NCBI RefSeq assembly: GCF_030268205.1
Contig: NZ_BSQF01000004.1
Span: 1-64,000 of the forward strand
Length of the DNA: 64,000 bases
Source: Allomuricauda sp. NBRC 101325
GTDB lineage: Bacteria > Bacteroidota > Bacteroidia > Flavobacteriales > Flavobacteriaceae
Reading direction: 5' to 3'
The stretch's first letter is position 1; the number at the start of each line of letters is the position of its first letter. The translations under genes were made by a program, and so were the position numbers. Below the pieces are notes generated by a model that had not been told where the DNA came from, searched no databases, and worked only from the letters and a program-made list of their open reading frames with translations. This document shows positions 53,301 to 64,000 of this stretch, in pieces.

Positions 53301-55451
53301 TTATAATATCAAATGAGTCATGACGGGCAATGTTCTTATACGGGTCCCCGTTGCAGCAAAAATGGCATTGGTCAGGGCAGGGGCTACCGGGGGTACACAA
53401 GGTTCCCCTGCTCCTCCCATCTGTTCCTCGCTGTCCACAATGAAAACCTCTATTTTAGGGGCATCCGACATACGTACCATTTGATAGTCATGGAAATTGC
53501 TTTGGACCGCACTTCCATTGTCCATCGTGATTTCCCCATAAAGGGCGGCAGACAACCCGAAAATAATACCTCCTTCCATTTGTGCCTTGACCCCATCAGG
53601 GTTTACGGCCAATCCACAATCAATCGCACAGGTCACCTTTTGAACCTTGGGCTTTCCATTTTCCAAGGACACTTCTACAACATGAGCCACATAGCTCCTG
53701 AAGGATTCGTGTACCGCGATGCCCTGATAATGGCCATCGGGAAGTCGTTTGCCCCATCCTGATTTTTCCGCTGCTAGGTTAAGGGTGGCCAAATGTCGTT
53801 TACTGTCCAATAATTCACGACGATAGGCCACAGGATCCTTTCCAGCGGCATGGGCCAATTCATCAATGGCGGATTCCATGGCAAAGGCAATATGGGAGTG
53901 CCCCACCGAACGCCACCATAAAACAGGTACTTCGTTCTTGGTGGAATGGAGCTCTATACTGATATGGGGCGTATGGTCCAAATACCTGGAATTACGGGCC
54001 CCTTCTACGGAGGTGCCATCAATACCATTTTTTACAAAGGCAGAAAATGGGGTGCCCTGTTCATGGATGGACTGTCCCACGACACGATGTTGCCATGCCT
54101 GTGGATGCCCATTTTTATCTAGGCCCACCTTGACATCGTGTAGAAAAGCAGCCCTGTAATATCCGGCTCTCATATCATCTTCACGTGTCCATACCAACTT
54201 AATGGGCTTGCGAACGGTTTTGGCGATATGTGCGGCCTCTACAACAAAATCCGAGTCAAAGGTGGTCCTGCGACCAAAGGCTCCACCCATAAATAGGGTA
54301 TGCAGTTGGATTTGACCTTCCGGTATTCCCAAAACCTCAGATGCTTTTTTTCGATCTTCCATGGGCATTTGGACACCGGCCCAGATCTCTGCTTGTTGTC
54401 CATCAAAATCGATGGTACAGTTCATAGGCTCCATACAGGCATGGGCAAGATAGGGTAGGCAATATTCCATTTCGAGCTTGGTATTTGATGTGGCCAATCC
54501 TTCGCTCACATTCCCGGATTCCTGGGTCACAATTCCTTTGGACTTTGCAAGGTTTCTGTATGCCTCGAATTGTGTGGTGGTGGTTACACTGTTAACGGGT
54601 AGGTCCCATTCGACTTGGAGAACATCCCTTCCCTTTTTGGCCGACCAAAAGTTGGTGGCCAGGACGGCTAAACCCGTTGGGATTTGTACGACCTGTGAAA
54701 CGCCGTTTATGGAAAGGCACTCCGTGGCATCATAGGAAATTACTTTGGCACCAAAGAACGGCGGGTGGGCCACCACGGCAATTTGGAGGCCAGGAAGGTC
54801 CTTGTCCAAGCCGTATTCCGCCTGACCATTGATCTTGACTTTTCCATCGAGACGTTTCATGGAGGTACCAATGTATTTCCAATCTTTTGGATCCTTCAAG
54901 GAAACCTGTTCTGGCGCGGTCAGTTTTCCGGCGTCTTCCACCAATTCCCCATACACTATTTTGCGGTCCCCTGCGAGTACATGGCCCGAATCGGTGGTGC
55001 AATTGGAAGGGTCTATGCCCAGCCTTGTTGCCGCGGCTGAAATCAACATGGCTCTAGCCGTGGCACCTGCCATGCGATACCGGTCAAATTCGGAATAGGT
55101 ACTACTGGAGGAACCGGTCATTTGTACCCCGTAAGAGGTGTGGATATAGGGTTCCCCTGGAGGGGCATGGGTAACGATTATCTTTTTCCAATCACAGTCC
55201 AATTCTTCTGCAATTAGCATGGGGAGTGTGGTCCATATACCCTGACCCATTTCCACATGGGACAATATGACTCTAACGGTCCCATCTTTACCAATGCCCA
55301 AATAGGCATTGAAATCCTGAATTTCCCTACTTCCCCCTAGCTTCCTTGAACAGGCTGTGGGTATGCTAAAAGTCAATAGTAGCCCTGCAGTGCCCAACCC
55401 ACTGCTGATCAAAAAATTTCTTCTGCTCTGTTGGTTCGTTTTCATAATCAT
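53301..55451 (-). CDS. Molybdopterin-binding subunit of a third hydroxylase
   Basis: A 716-residue catalytic subunit. Tat signal [20 protein letters not shown] (RR at 10-11) ends in IPTACS, a possible lipobox. Cofactor-binding regions are [20 protein letters not shown] (about 111-130), [50 protein letters not shown] and [20 protein letters not shown] with the catalytic Glu. The start overlaps the 2Fe-2S gene by four bases (ATGA); a second ATG two codons on is possible. It is paired with that subunit and lies in a six-gene operon with reductase and hydrolase genes. Confidence 0.94.
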   Translation of the reverse strand: MIMKTNQQSRRNFLISSGLGTAGLLLTFSIPTACSRKLGGSREIQDFNAYLGIGKDGTVRVILSHVEMGQGIWTTLPMLIAEELDCDWKKIIVTHAPPGEPYIHTSYGVQMTGSSSSTYSEFDRYRMAGATARAMLISAAATRLGIDPSNCTTDSGHVLAGDRKIVYGELVEDAGKLTAPEQVSLKDPKDWKYIGTSMKRLDGKVKINGQAEYGLDKDLPGLQIAVVAHPPFFGAKVISYDATECLSINGVSQVVQIPTGLAVLATNFWSAKKGRDVLQVEWDLPVNSVTTTTQFEAYRNLAKSKGIVTQESGNVSEGLATSNTKLEMEYCLPYLAHACMEPMNCTIDFDGQQAEIWAGVQMPMEDRKKASEVLGIPEGQIQLHTLFMGGAFGRRTTFDSDFVVEAAHIAKTVRKPIKLVWTREDDMRAGYYRAAFLHDVKVGLDKNGHPQAWQHRVVGQSIHEQGTPFSAFVKNGIDGTSVEGARNSRYLDHTPHISIELHSTKNEVPVLWWRSVGHSHIAFAMESAIDELAHAAGKDPVAYRRELLDSKRHLATLNLAAEKSGWGKRLPDGHYQGIAVHESFRSYVAHVVEVSLENGKPKVQKVTCAIDCGLAVNPDGVKAQMEGGIIFGLSAALYGEITMDNGSAVQSNFHDYQMVRMSDAPKIEVFIVDSEEQMGGAGEPCVPPVAPALTNAIFAATGTRIRTLPVMTHLIL

Positions 55452-55909
55452 ACGTCTTTGTTAAGGGGTTGTCCAGCCATATGTATGGCTTTGCGGATTC
55501 TTTCATAGGTGCCACAACGGCATATGTTTCCACTCATGGCCGCATCGATTGCCGCATCATCAGGATGGGGATTTTTTTCCAAAAGGGCAGCAGCAGTCAT
55601 GATCTGTCCCGACTGACAGTAACCACATTGTGGGACATCCACTTCGAGCCAAGCCTGTTGAACCGGATGATCGGTGTTTTCTGACAATCCTTCGATGGTG
55701 GTGATCTTTGCTTCACCAATGGCCTGAACCGGGGTGACACAGGACCGAATGGGATTGCCATCCAGATGGACCGTACAGGCACCACACTGGGCTATACCGC
55801 AGCCATATTTGGTTCCGGTAAGTTTTAGAACATCCCGCAACGCCCAAAGCAAAGGCATATCTGGATCCACATCTAAATCGTATGATTTGTTGTTGACTGT
55901 TAATTTCAT
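55448..55909 (-). CDS. (2Fe-2S) subunit of the third hydroxylase
   Basis: A 153-residue protein with [20 protein letters not shown] (about 34-53), [26 protein letters not shown] and [18 protein letters not shown], the four-cysteine sets for both clusters. It passes electrons from the molybdenum subunit with which it overlaps by four bases. No cytochrome gene is in this operon, so the final acceptor may be the cytochrome at 45.2 kb or another carrier. Confidence 0.95.
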   Translation of the reverse strand: MKLTVNNKSYDLDVDPDMPLLWALRDVLKLTGTKYGCGIAQCGACTVHLDGNPIRSCVTPVQAIGEAKITTIEGLSENTDHPVQQAWLEVDVPQCGYCQSGQIMTAAALLEKNPHPDDAAIDAAMSGNICRCGTYERIRKAIHMAGQPLNKDV

Positions 55910-55912
55910 GTT

Positions 55913-56839
55913 TTAGTGTTTTTTAAGTGGCTGAAGTACATAGGGTTCACCAGGAGCCAAAACCACAATTCGTTCCGGATTGACGATCTTGTCATAAAGG
56001 TCTTTGGGATTCCCGTTGAACGGTGCAAAGTCTGGAGCGTCCACGGAACCCCAATGGTGCAACAACAATTTGCTATCGGGATAGGTATTGGCTAATTTAA
56101 TGGCACCTTCCAAAGTAAAATGCCACTCACTGTCCGAGAAGTCAAAGAGGATGGCATCTGGGGTGGGCATATGGAGATGTTCCTCCATTAAGCGGGAATC
56201 ACCTGTGGCCCAAATGGAACCATCCGCGGTCTCGATCCAAAACCCACAGGAATCTTTATCTTTGAAAATACGTTCGCTAGCCCCGGGATAGGCATTTTGC
56301 CAGGCATGGTCCACAGGGGTAATCGTAATTTTTGTTGCTCCTATTTCGAACATGTCTCCGATTTTGTGCCCATGAGCGGGAAAGCCCTCATTTTGCATCA
56401 GGGAGTCCACATATAAAGTGGAGTGGAATCCAGTGGTCACCGACTGTAATGCCCTGTTGGTGGGAATACTGAAATGATCATTGTCACTATGGGTGACCAA
56501 TACCCCGTCCACTTTGGGGACATCTTTTGTTTTTATGGGAAAGTCGATCATAATGGGCATATCAAAATCCTGAAGTAAGGGATCGACCATAAGAATGGTG
56601 CCCCGGCTATTGATCATAAAGCCTGCCATTCCCATCCAATGCAGGGTGGTCTTGGATGAAGGTCCAAAATCTTGGGCATCCATCGGTTGGGTCGGACCTG
56701 GTTTGGCTTGAAATTTTTTTTGGGATTCATCCGTACTGGTTTGGGAGAAGCCATTGGTCGTCACTATGACCCAAAGGGCCAATACAAGTAGAAATCTTCC
56801 ATGGAAAGATCTTTGATGAATTGTTTGTTTATTTTTCAT
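55913..56839 (-). CDS. Secreted metallo-beta-lactamase-fold hydrolase (UlaG-like)
   Basis: A 308-residue protein with a signal peptide (about 1-32) and an MBL fold: LHWMGMAGFMINSRGTILMV, the metal motif VLVTHSDNDHFSIPTNRAL (HxDxDH type), ITPVDHAWQNAYPG, WATGDSRLMEEHLH and LLLHHWGSVDAPDFAPF. This is the UlaG/YtnP-like group, some of which open lactone rings. Its place three bases before the 2Fe-2S gene suggests that it hydrolyses a product of the pathway. Confidence 0.88.
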   Translation of the reverse strand: MKNKQTIHQRSFHGRFLLVLALWVIVTTNGFSQTSTDESQKKFQAKPGPTQPMDAQDFGPSSKTTLHWMGMAGFMINSRGTILMVDPLLQDFDMPIMIDFPIKTKDVPKVDGVLVTHSDNDHFSIPTNRALQSVTTGFHSTLYVDSLMQNEGFPAHGHKIGDMFEIGATKITITPVDHAWQNAYPGASERIFKDKDSCGFWIETADGSIWATGDSRLMEEHLHMPTPDAILFDFSDSEWHFTLEGAIKLANTYPDSKLLLHHWGSVDAPDFAPFNGNPKDLYDKIVNPERIVVLAPGEPYVLQPLKKH

Positions 56840-56849
56840 AAAATGTGCT

Positions 56850-57866
<1,017 letters not shown>

Positions 57867-58706
57867 TTAGTGTTCCTCGATCGTTTTGACCCAATTGATG
57901 GCATTGATGCTCAACGGAAAACCAACATAGGGCAGGCACTGTACAATAGCCGCTATCAAGGTTTCCTTGCTATTGCCGGCCTTGATATTTCCTGCAGCAT
58001 GGGCCTTGATCTGAAATTCAGTACCCAAGGTGACCAATACAGAAAAGACCAATAGCTCCCTTGTTTTTACATCTAGACCGCCCCGGGTATAATAATCCCC
58101 GAAACAGGCTTCGGTCAAAAATCGGGGTACATCATCCTTAAAGTTACCGGGAAGCATGCTCATGAACTCCTTGATTTCGTTGCCATAGAGCGGGTCTTGA
58201 ATGGCAAGTCCCTTTGCATATCTATCTTCATCGGTTACCGTACCTTGGGCTTCCAAGGGTAATGTAATGCCCCGTTCCGTGAAAACCTCGTTGATAATCC
58301 CAACTGCATTGAGCGTCTTGGGATATCCAATAAAGGGCGCACATTGATATACGGCCTCCCTAATCTCGATGGGCTTGATACCAATGTTCAGGGCTGCCAT
58401 GGTGTGAGCCCTTAACTGTGGCAAAGTCTGTTGCGTGGTCAAGGTAACAATGGTAATGAGTTCCCTTTGTTTGTTGTCCAATACCCCGGTATGGAATACT
58501 TCGCCAAAAATAAACTTTTGAAGTATGGCCATAAGTTCCGGGTCATTCCCCTGACCAGTGAGGGCTTCGCCACCAAAAAGTTGATTGTAGGTGGATTGGG
58601 TCAATGCGGTTCTATTCATTTCTTGTGGATTATTTGTTTGTGTTTGGGCCCATCCATTCAATGTGGCCAATAGGGTGATGCAAAGGGCTAGTGTTGTTGA
58701 TTTCAT
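57867..58706 (-). CDS. Carboxymuconolactone decarboxylase-family protein, two tandem domains, secreted
   Basis: A 279-residue exported protein (signal about 1-20, ending LNGWAQ) with two CMD repeats: ITIVTLTTQQTLPQLRAHTM through YQCAPFIGYPKTLNAVGIIN and VFSVLVTLGTEFQIKAHAAG through QCLPYVGFPLSINAINWVKT. The AhpD CxxC motif is absent, so a peroxidase role is unlikely; decarboxylase- or isomerase-like activity on a ring-opened aromatic is closer to the family. First gene of the operon read from box II copy F. Confidence 0.9.
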   Translation of the reverse strand: MKSTTLALCITLLATLNGWAQTQTNNPQEMNRTALTQSTYNQLFGGEALTGQGNDPELMAILQKFIFGEVFHTGVLDNKQRELITIVTLTTQQTLPQLRAHTMAALNIGIKPIEIREAVYQCAPFIGYPKTLNAVGIINEVFTERGITLPLEAQGTVTDEDRYAKGLAIQDPLYGNEIKEFMSMLPGNFKDDVPRFLTEACFGDYYTRGGLDVKTRELLVFSVLVTLGTEFQIKAHAAGNIKAGNSKETLIAAIVQCLPYVGFPLSINAINWVKTIEEH

Positions 58707-58815
58707 CGTTTATAGATTTATTGCCTGTTCCAAAGTTTCCTAACCTTTTTAAGACTATGGGAGGCTTTGTTCCCGTAATTTGGTGACAAATTTCCTGGTT
58801 TTTACACTGGGTAAA

Positions 58816-58851
58816 TGATATGGTTCACGGAAATACTTACCATTTTTACCG
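58816..58851 (-). promoter_or_regulatory. Box II operator, copy F
   Basis: On the minus strand CGGTAAAAATGGTAAGTA (from 58851) is followed 21 bases later by CCGTGAACCATATCA (from 58830). It faces the six-gene operon at 52.8-58.7 kb and lies in the divergent region with the AraC gene at 58920. The first half is nearly identical to copies A-C although 25-29 kb away. Confidence 0.76.
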
Positions 58852-58919
58852 ATTTCGACCTTTCCCTTAAATTATTGATTTTAATTGGGTTAATTTTGAT
58901 TTTAACTAAGTTTTCGGGT

Positions 58920-59813
58920 ATGGCTATCAAAAAGTTTGAAACAGTGGCACAATACAATGACCACATGGGTGTGGATACCTTACACCCCTTGGTCAGCATG
59001 GTGGATTTCAATAAAATTGAATCCATTCAACATGTGCGGAGATATATGGGAGTCTATGTCGTTTACCTTAAGGACATCAAGTGTGGGGATTTGAGGTATG
59101 GATGCCAGTCCTATGATTATGAAGCAGGGACCCTCGTTTTTGTGGCTCCAGGGCAGGTATACGGTTTTGAAGATGAAGGGGGTTTTACAAAACCTTCGGG
59201 TTATGGGTTGGTATTTCATCCCGATTTGATTTTAGGCACCCCTTTGGGACAACAGATCAAACAATATACCTTTTTCTCCTATGAGGTGAACGAAGCTTTG
59301 CACCTTTCCAAAAGGGAGCGTGAAGCGATCGTCGACTGCTTTGAAAAGGTGGGCAAGGAACTGGAGCGTGAAATCGACCAACACAGCAAAACCTTTATCG
59401 TTTCCTATATAGAAATGCTTTTGAATCTCTCCAAGCGTTTTTATGACCGGCAATTCATTACCCGTAACCATGTCAATTCAGGTCTATTGTCTAAGTTCGA
59501 ATTTTTGATGGAGGAATATTTGGAAACCCAAAAGGCCAGAGAGGAAGGATTGCCGTCTGTTCGCTACTTTGCGGAACGGATGAACCTGTCAGCAAATTAC
59601 TTTGGGGATTTGGTCAAACAGGAAACAGGAAAGACGGCACATGAGTATATTCAGGTCAAGGTGATCGATCATGCCAAGAGAATGGTTTTGGATTTCAATA
59701 GGCCCATTTCTGATATTGCCTATGAACTAGGTTTTAAATATCCACAACATTTCACCCGTTTGTTCAAACAACAGGTTGGACAGACCCCTAGGGAATTTAG
59801 ACAACTCAATTGA
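58920..59813 (+). CDS. AraC-family regulator, probable box II reader (paralogue of 28787-29677)
   Basis: A 297-residue AraC protein. N-terminal cupin-like sensing domain (about 18-180; CGDLRYGCQSYDYEAGTLVF) and C-terminal helix-turn-helix pair (about 205-297; LSANYFGDLVKQETGKTAHE and GFKYPQHFTRLFKQQVGQTP). The ATG at 58920 is chosen by alignment with the 28.8-kb paralogue; an earlier frame adds 35 hydrophobic residues and overlaps box II copy F. It faces away from the operon it probably controls. Confidence 0.92.
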   Translation: MAIKKFETVAQYNDHMGVDTLHPLVSMVDFNKIESIQHVRRYMGVYVVYLKDIKCGDLRYGCQSYDYEAGTLVFVAPGQVYGFEDEGGFTKPSGYGLVFHPDLILGTPLGQQIKQYTFFSYEVNEALHLSKREREAIVDCFEKVGKELEREIDQHSKTFIVSYIEMLLNLSKRFYDRQFITRNHVNSGLLSKFEFLMEEYLETQKAREEGLPSVRYFAERMNLSANYFGDLVKQETGKTAHEYIQVKVIDHAKRMVLDFNRPISDIAYELGFKYPQHFTRLFKQQVGQTPREFRQLN

Positions 59814-60002
59814 GCTCCCGTGAGCTTCCTCAAAAGGTTATAATTAATGGGCTTACAGCTCTATTTACATTGTGTAAACCTAAACCAATGGTACCCATTG
59901 AATGCAAGCTTTTTGGTCAAAAAATGAACAATATCATCCTGAAAATAGGGCTTAAGAATTCCTAAAGATTTGAAATCTATTTTTATAACCTAAATTTAGG
60001 AT

Positions 60003-60677
60003 ATGAAAATCTTGATCGCAGAGGATGAGCTTGAACTCCAGGATTCCATTGCCACCTATTTGGAACGGGATGGCAATGTATGTGAGCGGGCATCCAATTA
60101 TGATGAGGCCCTTTACAAGATCGATCTGTATGAATATGATCTAATGGTGCTCGATATCAACCTGATCACTGGAAGTGGGTTGGATATCCTCAAGCAATTG
60201 AAGAAACAAAGATCGGAAACGCCCACCATAATTATTTCTGCCAACAATTCCTTGGATGATAAGCTGGAAGGGTTGGATTTGGGAGCGGATGATTACCTGA
60301 CCAAACCCTTTCATTTGGCGGAGCTCAATTCCCGTATCAAGGCCGTACTGAGACGTGGTAAGTTCGGGGGTACCGAGATGATCGAATTCAATGAAATTTC
60401 CATTGATACCAATTCGAGAACTGCCTACATTGAAGGAACGGAAATGTCCCTTACCCGGAAGGAATACGATTTGCTATTGTTCTTTATCACCAATAAAGGA
60501 AGGGTGCTTTCCAAAGAGATCATCGCGGAACATCTTTGGGGCGATCATAGTGATCTGGCCGATAATTTTGATTTTATTTATGTACACATCAATAACCTAA
60601 GAAAAAAGCTGACCAATGCCGGAGCCAAATATATTCGCACCGCCTATGGTAGTGGATACAAGTTTATCGAAGATTGA
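60003..60677 (+). CDS. OmpR/PhoB-type response regulator
   Basis: A 224-residue two-domain regulator: receiver about 1-118 (MKILIAEDELELQD, phosphoacceptor Asp in YDLMVLDINLITGSGLDILK, DDYLTKPFHLAELNSRI) and a winged-helix DNA-binding domain about 128-224 (MSLTRKEYDLLLFFITNKGR, HINNLRKKLTNAGAKYIRTA). It works with the sensor kinase encoded three bases downstream and probably controls the TonB-dependent receptor after it. Confidence 0.95.
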   Translation: MKILIAEDELELQDSIATYLERDGNVCERASNYDEALYKIDLYEYDLMVLDINLITGSGLDILKQLKKQRSETPTIIISANNSLDDKLEGLDLGADDYLTKPFHLAELNSRIKAVLRRGKFGGTEMIEFNEISIDTNSRTAYIEGTEMSLTRKEYDLLLFFITNKGRVLSKEIIAEHLWGDHSDLADNFDFIYVHINNLRKKLTNAGAKYIRTAYGSGYKFIED

Positions 60678-60680
60678 AAT

Positions 60681-61940
60681 ATGACCAAATCCCCAAAAAA
60701 AATTAGATTGGTCCAAAAGACCTCAAAAACGTTCTTGTGGATCAGTGTGGCATTGATGCTCGGGAGCAGTATTGTTTTATATTTCTACTTAAAGACTCTG
60801 TTGCAGGGTGAAGTGGAAGAAGAACTGCGTTCGACCGAAGCACGTATAGAAAGTTCCTTGCACGATCAGTCCGGGGTGTATCAGTTACCTCCCGTAGTGG
60901 AAATTGAAAAAGTCCCCCTATTACAATCTGAAATACTGAAGGATACCGTCATATATGATCCTTCCCAGGACGAAATGGAAGAATTCCGGGAATTGTCCAC
61001 CTATGCCCAAATCGATGGGGAAAACTACCGTATTACGGTGCGGTCCCTGGTCGTGGAATCCGAGAACATTCTTGTGGCAGTGATCATCTCCTATCTGATC
61101 ATCACACTTTTGGTATTCATTTTTCTCTATTATTTCAATAGAAACAGCAATCAAAAATTGTGGAGCCCCTTTTTTAATAATTTGGAACAGATGAAGACCT
61201 TTTCGGTCATGTCTGAATCCCCCTTACATTTAATGGATAGTGAGATTCTGGAATTTTCAGAGCTGAAAACGGAAATTCTAGCCCTTACGGATAAAGTGCG
61301 TTCCGATTATAAGAACTTAAAGCATTATACCGAGGATGTTTCCCATGAAATGCAGACACCGCTGGCAATTATCCAAGCCAAGATCGAAAACTTGATCAAT
61401 TCAGAGAATCTCGATGAGCAACAGTTTTCCCAATTTACCTCCATTCAAAAGGATATCCATAGACTGAGCCAATTGACCAAAAGACTTACATTGCTGACCA
61501 AAATAGACAACAATCAATTCGGGAATATAGCCTCTTTGGATATTGTGCAAGTCATGGAGGATACCGTGCTGGGCTTTAGTGAGATATCCAATAGTCCCTT
61601 GGTGATCGATACGGCAGCGCCCATAACCGTCAAAATGGATCCTTTTTTGGCTCAGGTACTTTGTACTAATTTGGTTTCCAATGCGATTAAATACAGTAGT
61701 GGTAAAAATGCCATTTTGGTCACTTCAGGTCCCATGGAAATATCCATTTCCAATCCAGGGCACCAGGCCCTGAGGCGGCCCGAACAACTTTACGATCGTT
61801 TTTATAGGGAAGTGGAAGGCGCAAAGGCCACAGGATTGGGATTGGCACTGGTCAAAAAAATCTGTGACCTTTATAAGATTGGGATCGAGTATCATTTTGA
61901 AAAGGAGAGGCACATTTTTACCCTGAATTTCCAGCGTTGA
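60681..61940 (+). CDS. Sensor histidine kinase
   Basis: A 419-residue membrane kinase: two membrane helices (about 15-38 and 133-154) flank a periplasmic domain of about 95 residues. The dimerisation and phosphoacceptor block is YTEDVSHEMQTPLAIIQAKI (His in SHE), and the ATPase has LVSNAIKYSSGKNAI (N box) and GLGLALVKKICDLYKIG (G box). No HAMP domain is obvious. The CusS/KdpD-like pairing with an OmpR-type regulator and a TonB-dependent receptor is common in flavobacteria; the signal is unknown. Confidence 0.93.
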   Translation: MTKSPKKIRLVQKTSKTFLWISVALMLGSSIVLYFYLKTLLQGEVEEELRSTEARIESSLHDQSGVYQLPPVVEIEKVPLLQSEILKDTVIYDPSQDEMEEFRELSTYAQIDGENYRITVRSLVVESENILVAVIISYLIITLLVFIFLYYFNRNSNQKLWSPFFNNLEQMKTFSVMSESPLHLMDSEILEFSELKTEILALTDKVRSDYKNLKHYTEDVSHEMQTPLAIIQAKIENLINSENLDEQQFSQFTSIQKDIHRLSQLTKRLTLLTKIDNNQFGNIASLDIVQVMEDTVLGFSEISNSPLVIDTAAPITVKMDPFLAQVLCTNLVSNAIKYSSGKNAILVTSGPMEISISNPGHQALRRPEQLYDRFYREVEGAKATGLGLALVKKICDLYKIGIEYHFEKERHIFTLNFQR

Positions 61941-62008
61941 TGCATCGGCTTTAAATTCCCTTTAGTTTTGAGGTTTAGTTTCGGGACCAGAATTTAAAAA
62001 TTGAATCC

Positions 62009-64000
62009 ATGAATAAGTCTTTACTGTTATTTTTTATGGCCATAAATGCCATGTTTTCCCAAGAAAGCATTACCATAACCGGTCAATTGCTTGATACTGA
62101 AAACAAAGAATCCCTTGCTTTTGCCAATGTATCGGTATTTAAGGAAGGGGAAGGGACCTTGGTGACCGGAGCGATTACAGACGAGAATGGACGTTTCAAT
62201 ATCCTTGGATTGCCCCTTGGGTCGTATACGCTAAATTTTTCCTTTATTGGGTATACCACCGAGGAACGCAAAATTGAGGCCGGCGGCCTGAATACGGTAT
62301 TTGACCTGGGAGAAATAGCGCTTGTGCCCAATGCCCAATCCTTGGAAGAGGTCGAGGTGGTCGGTAGACAGGCCACCACCAACGCAGCCCTGGACAAAAA
62401 GTCCTTTAACCTTGAAAATAACATCGCGCAATCGGGAGGCTCGGTCATGGATGCCATGAAGACCTTGCCTGGGGTCACCTTCGATCAGGATGGCAAGGTC
62501 ATCTTGAGGGGAAGTGATAAAGTAGTAGTCCTTATCGATGGCAAACAAAGCAGCCTCACAGGGTTTGGCAATCAAAAGGGATTGGCCAATATTCCTGCGT
62601 CCAATATTGAAAAAATCGAGATCATCAACAATCCCTCGGCCAAATATGACGCCAATGGATTTGCCGGTATTGTCAATATCGTTTATAAGAAGGAAAAGCA
62701 AACAGGATTTAATGGGGATATAGGCCTTTCCTTTGGTTTGGGGGCCCTTGGAAAAAGAAGGGCGGATACCCCTACGGAGCTAGGAAGCTTTTCGGTGAAC
62801 CCAAAACTGATCCCGAGCCTTAGCTTAAATTATAGGAAAGATAAGGTCAATTACTTTCTGCAGTCTGAATTCATAGTTCAAGAGGCATTGCCCAACAATG
62901 AATTTACCACCCGTAACTATAATGACGGGAGGAACATTCTTTCGCAAGTACCGGAGAACAGAAAACAGTTCCGGTCCATCATCAATGGTGGGATAGACTA
63001 TGAGCTTGATGATAAAAACAGTTTTACCTTCTCGGGCCTTTACGATCGGGAAAGGCACATCGATTCGGCACAGGTCGCCTTTATCGATCAAGATGTAAAC
63101 ACCAGAAATCGTTTTTATAGTTGGCAAGAGGAGGAAATAACCCGTTTTATCAATGCCACGGTACATTACCGGCATAAGTTTGAGCAGCCGGGCCATACCC
63201 TGAGCGCAAGTGCTCAATATACCCAAGGGCTGGAAGATGAAACCTATTCCCTCAATGATAGTTCCTCGGTGCGTATCGGTACCGACAAAACCAATATCAG
63301 GGCCATAGAGAACACCACATCCCTTTCTTCGGACTATGTTCGTCCCTTGAAATCGGGGCGATTGGAGTTGGGGGCAAAACTCAGGATCAGGAGATTGCCC
63401 GTCGATTACACCATAACACCGGGCAACCAATCGATCATCTATCCTGACCTGGGTACCTTTTCCGATTGGGGTGAAAATCTGTATGCCGGTTATGTCAACT
63501 ATGTGCTGGAGAAAAAATACTATGATGTGGAAGCAGGTCTCCGGGCGGAACAGACCAATGTTTTCTATGACCTGGACCCTGCCAATGGGTATTACCCCAA
63601 TAATGACAAATATGATTATTTTGAACTTTTCCCCAATCTACGCTTTACCTATAAGCTCAATGCGCAAAACAAGATATCTGCCTTTTACAATCGTAGGATC
63701 GATAGGCCGGGTGAGCCAGAGCTTAGGGTGTTTCCCAAATATGACGATCCGGAACTCTTAAAGGTCGGAAACCCATATTTGAGGCCCCAGTTTACCGACG
63801 CTGTCGAACTGGCCCATAAGTATAGCTGGGGGAGTGGGTCTTTGTATTCGGCCCTATACCATCGCATGATCCAGGATCAATATATGCGGATATACAGTAT
63901 AGACAACTCCAATCCCGATTATGACATTGTGAACCGGATCTATCAAAATACCGGTAAGGCCACCAATACGGGTATCGAGCTATTATTGGGCCAGGACATT
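62009..64000 (+). CDS. TonB-dependent receptor of the outer-membrane beta-barrel family, C-terminus beyond window
   Basis: At least 664 residues from the ATG at 62009, open to the end of the window. Signal peptide about 1-17, carboxypeptidase-regulatory-like domain about 20-110 (TITGQLLDTENKESLAFANV), plug domain with MDAMKTLPGVTFDQDGKVIL, VVVLIDGKQSSLTG and IEKIEIINNPSAKYDANGFA (about 148-225), then barrel strands. It lacks the SusC motif and has no SusD in view, which fits the non-SusC receptor class that takes up siderophores, metals or peptides. Preceded by a two-component system that probably regulates it. Confidence 0.92.
   Translation, partial: MNKSLLLFFMAINAMFSQESITITGQLLDTENKESLAFANVSVFKEGEGTLVTGAITDENGRFNILGLPLGSYTLNFSFIGYTTEERKIEAGGLNTVFDLGEIALVPNAQSLEEVEVVGRQATTNAALDKKSFNLENNIAQSGGSVMDAMKTLPGVTFDQDGKVILRGSDKVVVLIDGKQSSLTGFGNQKGLANIPASNIEKIEIINNPSAKYDANGFAGIVNIVYKKEKQTGFNGDIGLSFGLGALGKRRADTPTELGSFSVNPKLIPSLSLNYRKDKVNYFLQSEFIVQEALPNNEFTTRNYNDGRNILSQVPENRKQFRSIINGGIDYELDDKNSFTFSGLYDRERHIDSAQVAFIDQDVNTRNRFYSWQEEEITRFINATVHYRHKFEQPGHTLSASAQYTQGLEDETYSLNDSSSVRIGTDKTNIRAIENTTSLSSDYVRPLKSGRLELGAKLRIRRLPVDYTITPGNQSIIYPDLGTFSDWGENLYAGYVNYVLEKKYYDVEAGLRAEQTNVFYDLDPANGYYPNNDKYDYFELFPNLRFTYKLNAQNKISAFYNRRIDRPGEPELRVFPKYDDPELLKVGNPYLRPQFTDAVELAHKYSWGSGSLYSALYHRMIQDQYMRIYSIDNSNPDYDIVNRIYQNTGKATNTGIELLLGQDI

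Noticed and set aside
58815-58919. Upstream extension of the AraC gene at 58.9 kb
   Set aside because: The extra hydrophobic residues overlap box II copy F and are absent from the 28.8-kb paralogue.

Overview
The window reads as chromosomal DNA of a marine-type Flavobacteriaceae bacterium (Bacteroidota). The pointers are a SusC/SusD pair, DUF6520 and MauE/DoxX proteins, a DUF7793-type protein, DUF5916, RteC, Bacteroidota-type Tra proteins, many AraC regulators and the near absence of strong Shine-Dalgarno sequences. No rRNA, tRNA or CRISPR array was recognised. All assignments are from reading the sequence; no database search was run.

Layout. 1-2.7 kb is AT-rich accessory DNA: the edge of an IS3-like element cutting a small gene, a RES-domain toxin-like gene, a decayed P-loop gene, an XRE regulator, an attC-like palindrome and a larger imperfect palindrome. 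2.7-9.4 kb is a SusC-SusD-metalloprotease operon. 9.4-15.4 kb is a small module: DUF6520, a propeller-like protein, MauE/DoxX, an AraC regulator with a PAS-like domain, a DUF7793-like protein and an 800-aa PLP synthase/GNAT fusion. 15.4-28.0 kb holds parts of a conjugative element (RteC, excisionase-like HTH, winged-helix protein, ATPase, TraE-F-G-I-J-K-M-N) interrupted by a LytS/LytR-type two-component pair and a secreted protein; no integrase or relaxase is present. 28.1-58.9 kb is a large redox island: six aldo/keto reductases, an alcohol dehydrogenase, a flavodoxin, an NAD(P)-binding protein, a DJ-1 protein, an MFS exporter, three intact and one truncated molybdenum-hydroxylase systems, a cytochrome c, a metallo-hydrolase, a carboxymuconolactone-decarboxylase protein, a cupin, a DUF5916 outer-membrane protein with a frameshift, an alpha/beta hydrolase and four AraC regulators. 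60-64 kb is an OmpR-type two-component system followed by a TonB-dependent receptor that runs off the end.

How the genes work together. The strongest unexplained signal is regulatory. Three different operator-like sequences, each a direct repeat with an exact 21-bp period as expected for AraC proteins, occur in front of the genes beside AraC regulators. Box I (TATCT-N5-GGAGTA, 2 sites) lies in front of the MauE operon and between the AraC/DUF7793 operon and the PLP fusion gene. Box II (CNGTAAWAATGGTAAGTA then CMGTAATCYRTATAA, 6 sites) precedes the aldo/keto reductase, MFS, NTF2-like and carboxymuconolactone-decarboxylase genes, including the 28.8-kb-distant operon at 52.8-58.7 kb; the two AraC genes at 28.8 and 58.9 kb have nearly identical DNA-reading helices. 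Box III (TGTTTGAWTWTYGTAWG, 6 sites) precedes the molybdenum hydroxylases, an AraC gene, DUF5916 and a Tat-type aldo/keto reductase, and matches the second AraC pair at 38.6 and 46.1 kb. I infer that the 28-59 kb region is two interleaved regulons dealing with reactive carbonyl or aromatic compounds: cytoplasmic and Tat-exported reductases on one side, exported molybdenum hydroxylases feeding a cytochrome on the other. The chemistry is inferred from families; the inducer and substrate are unknown.
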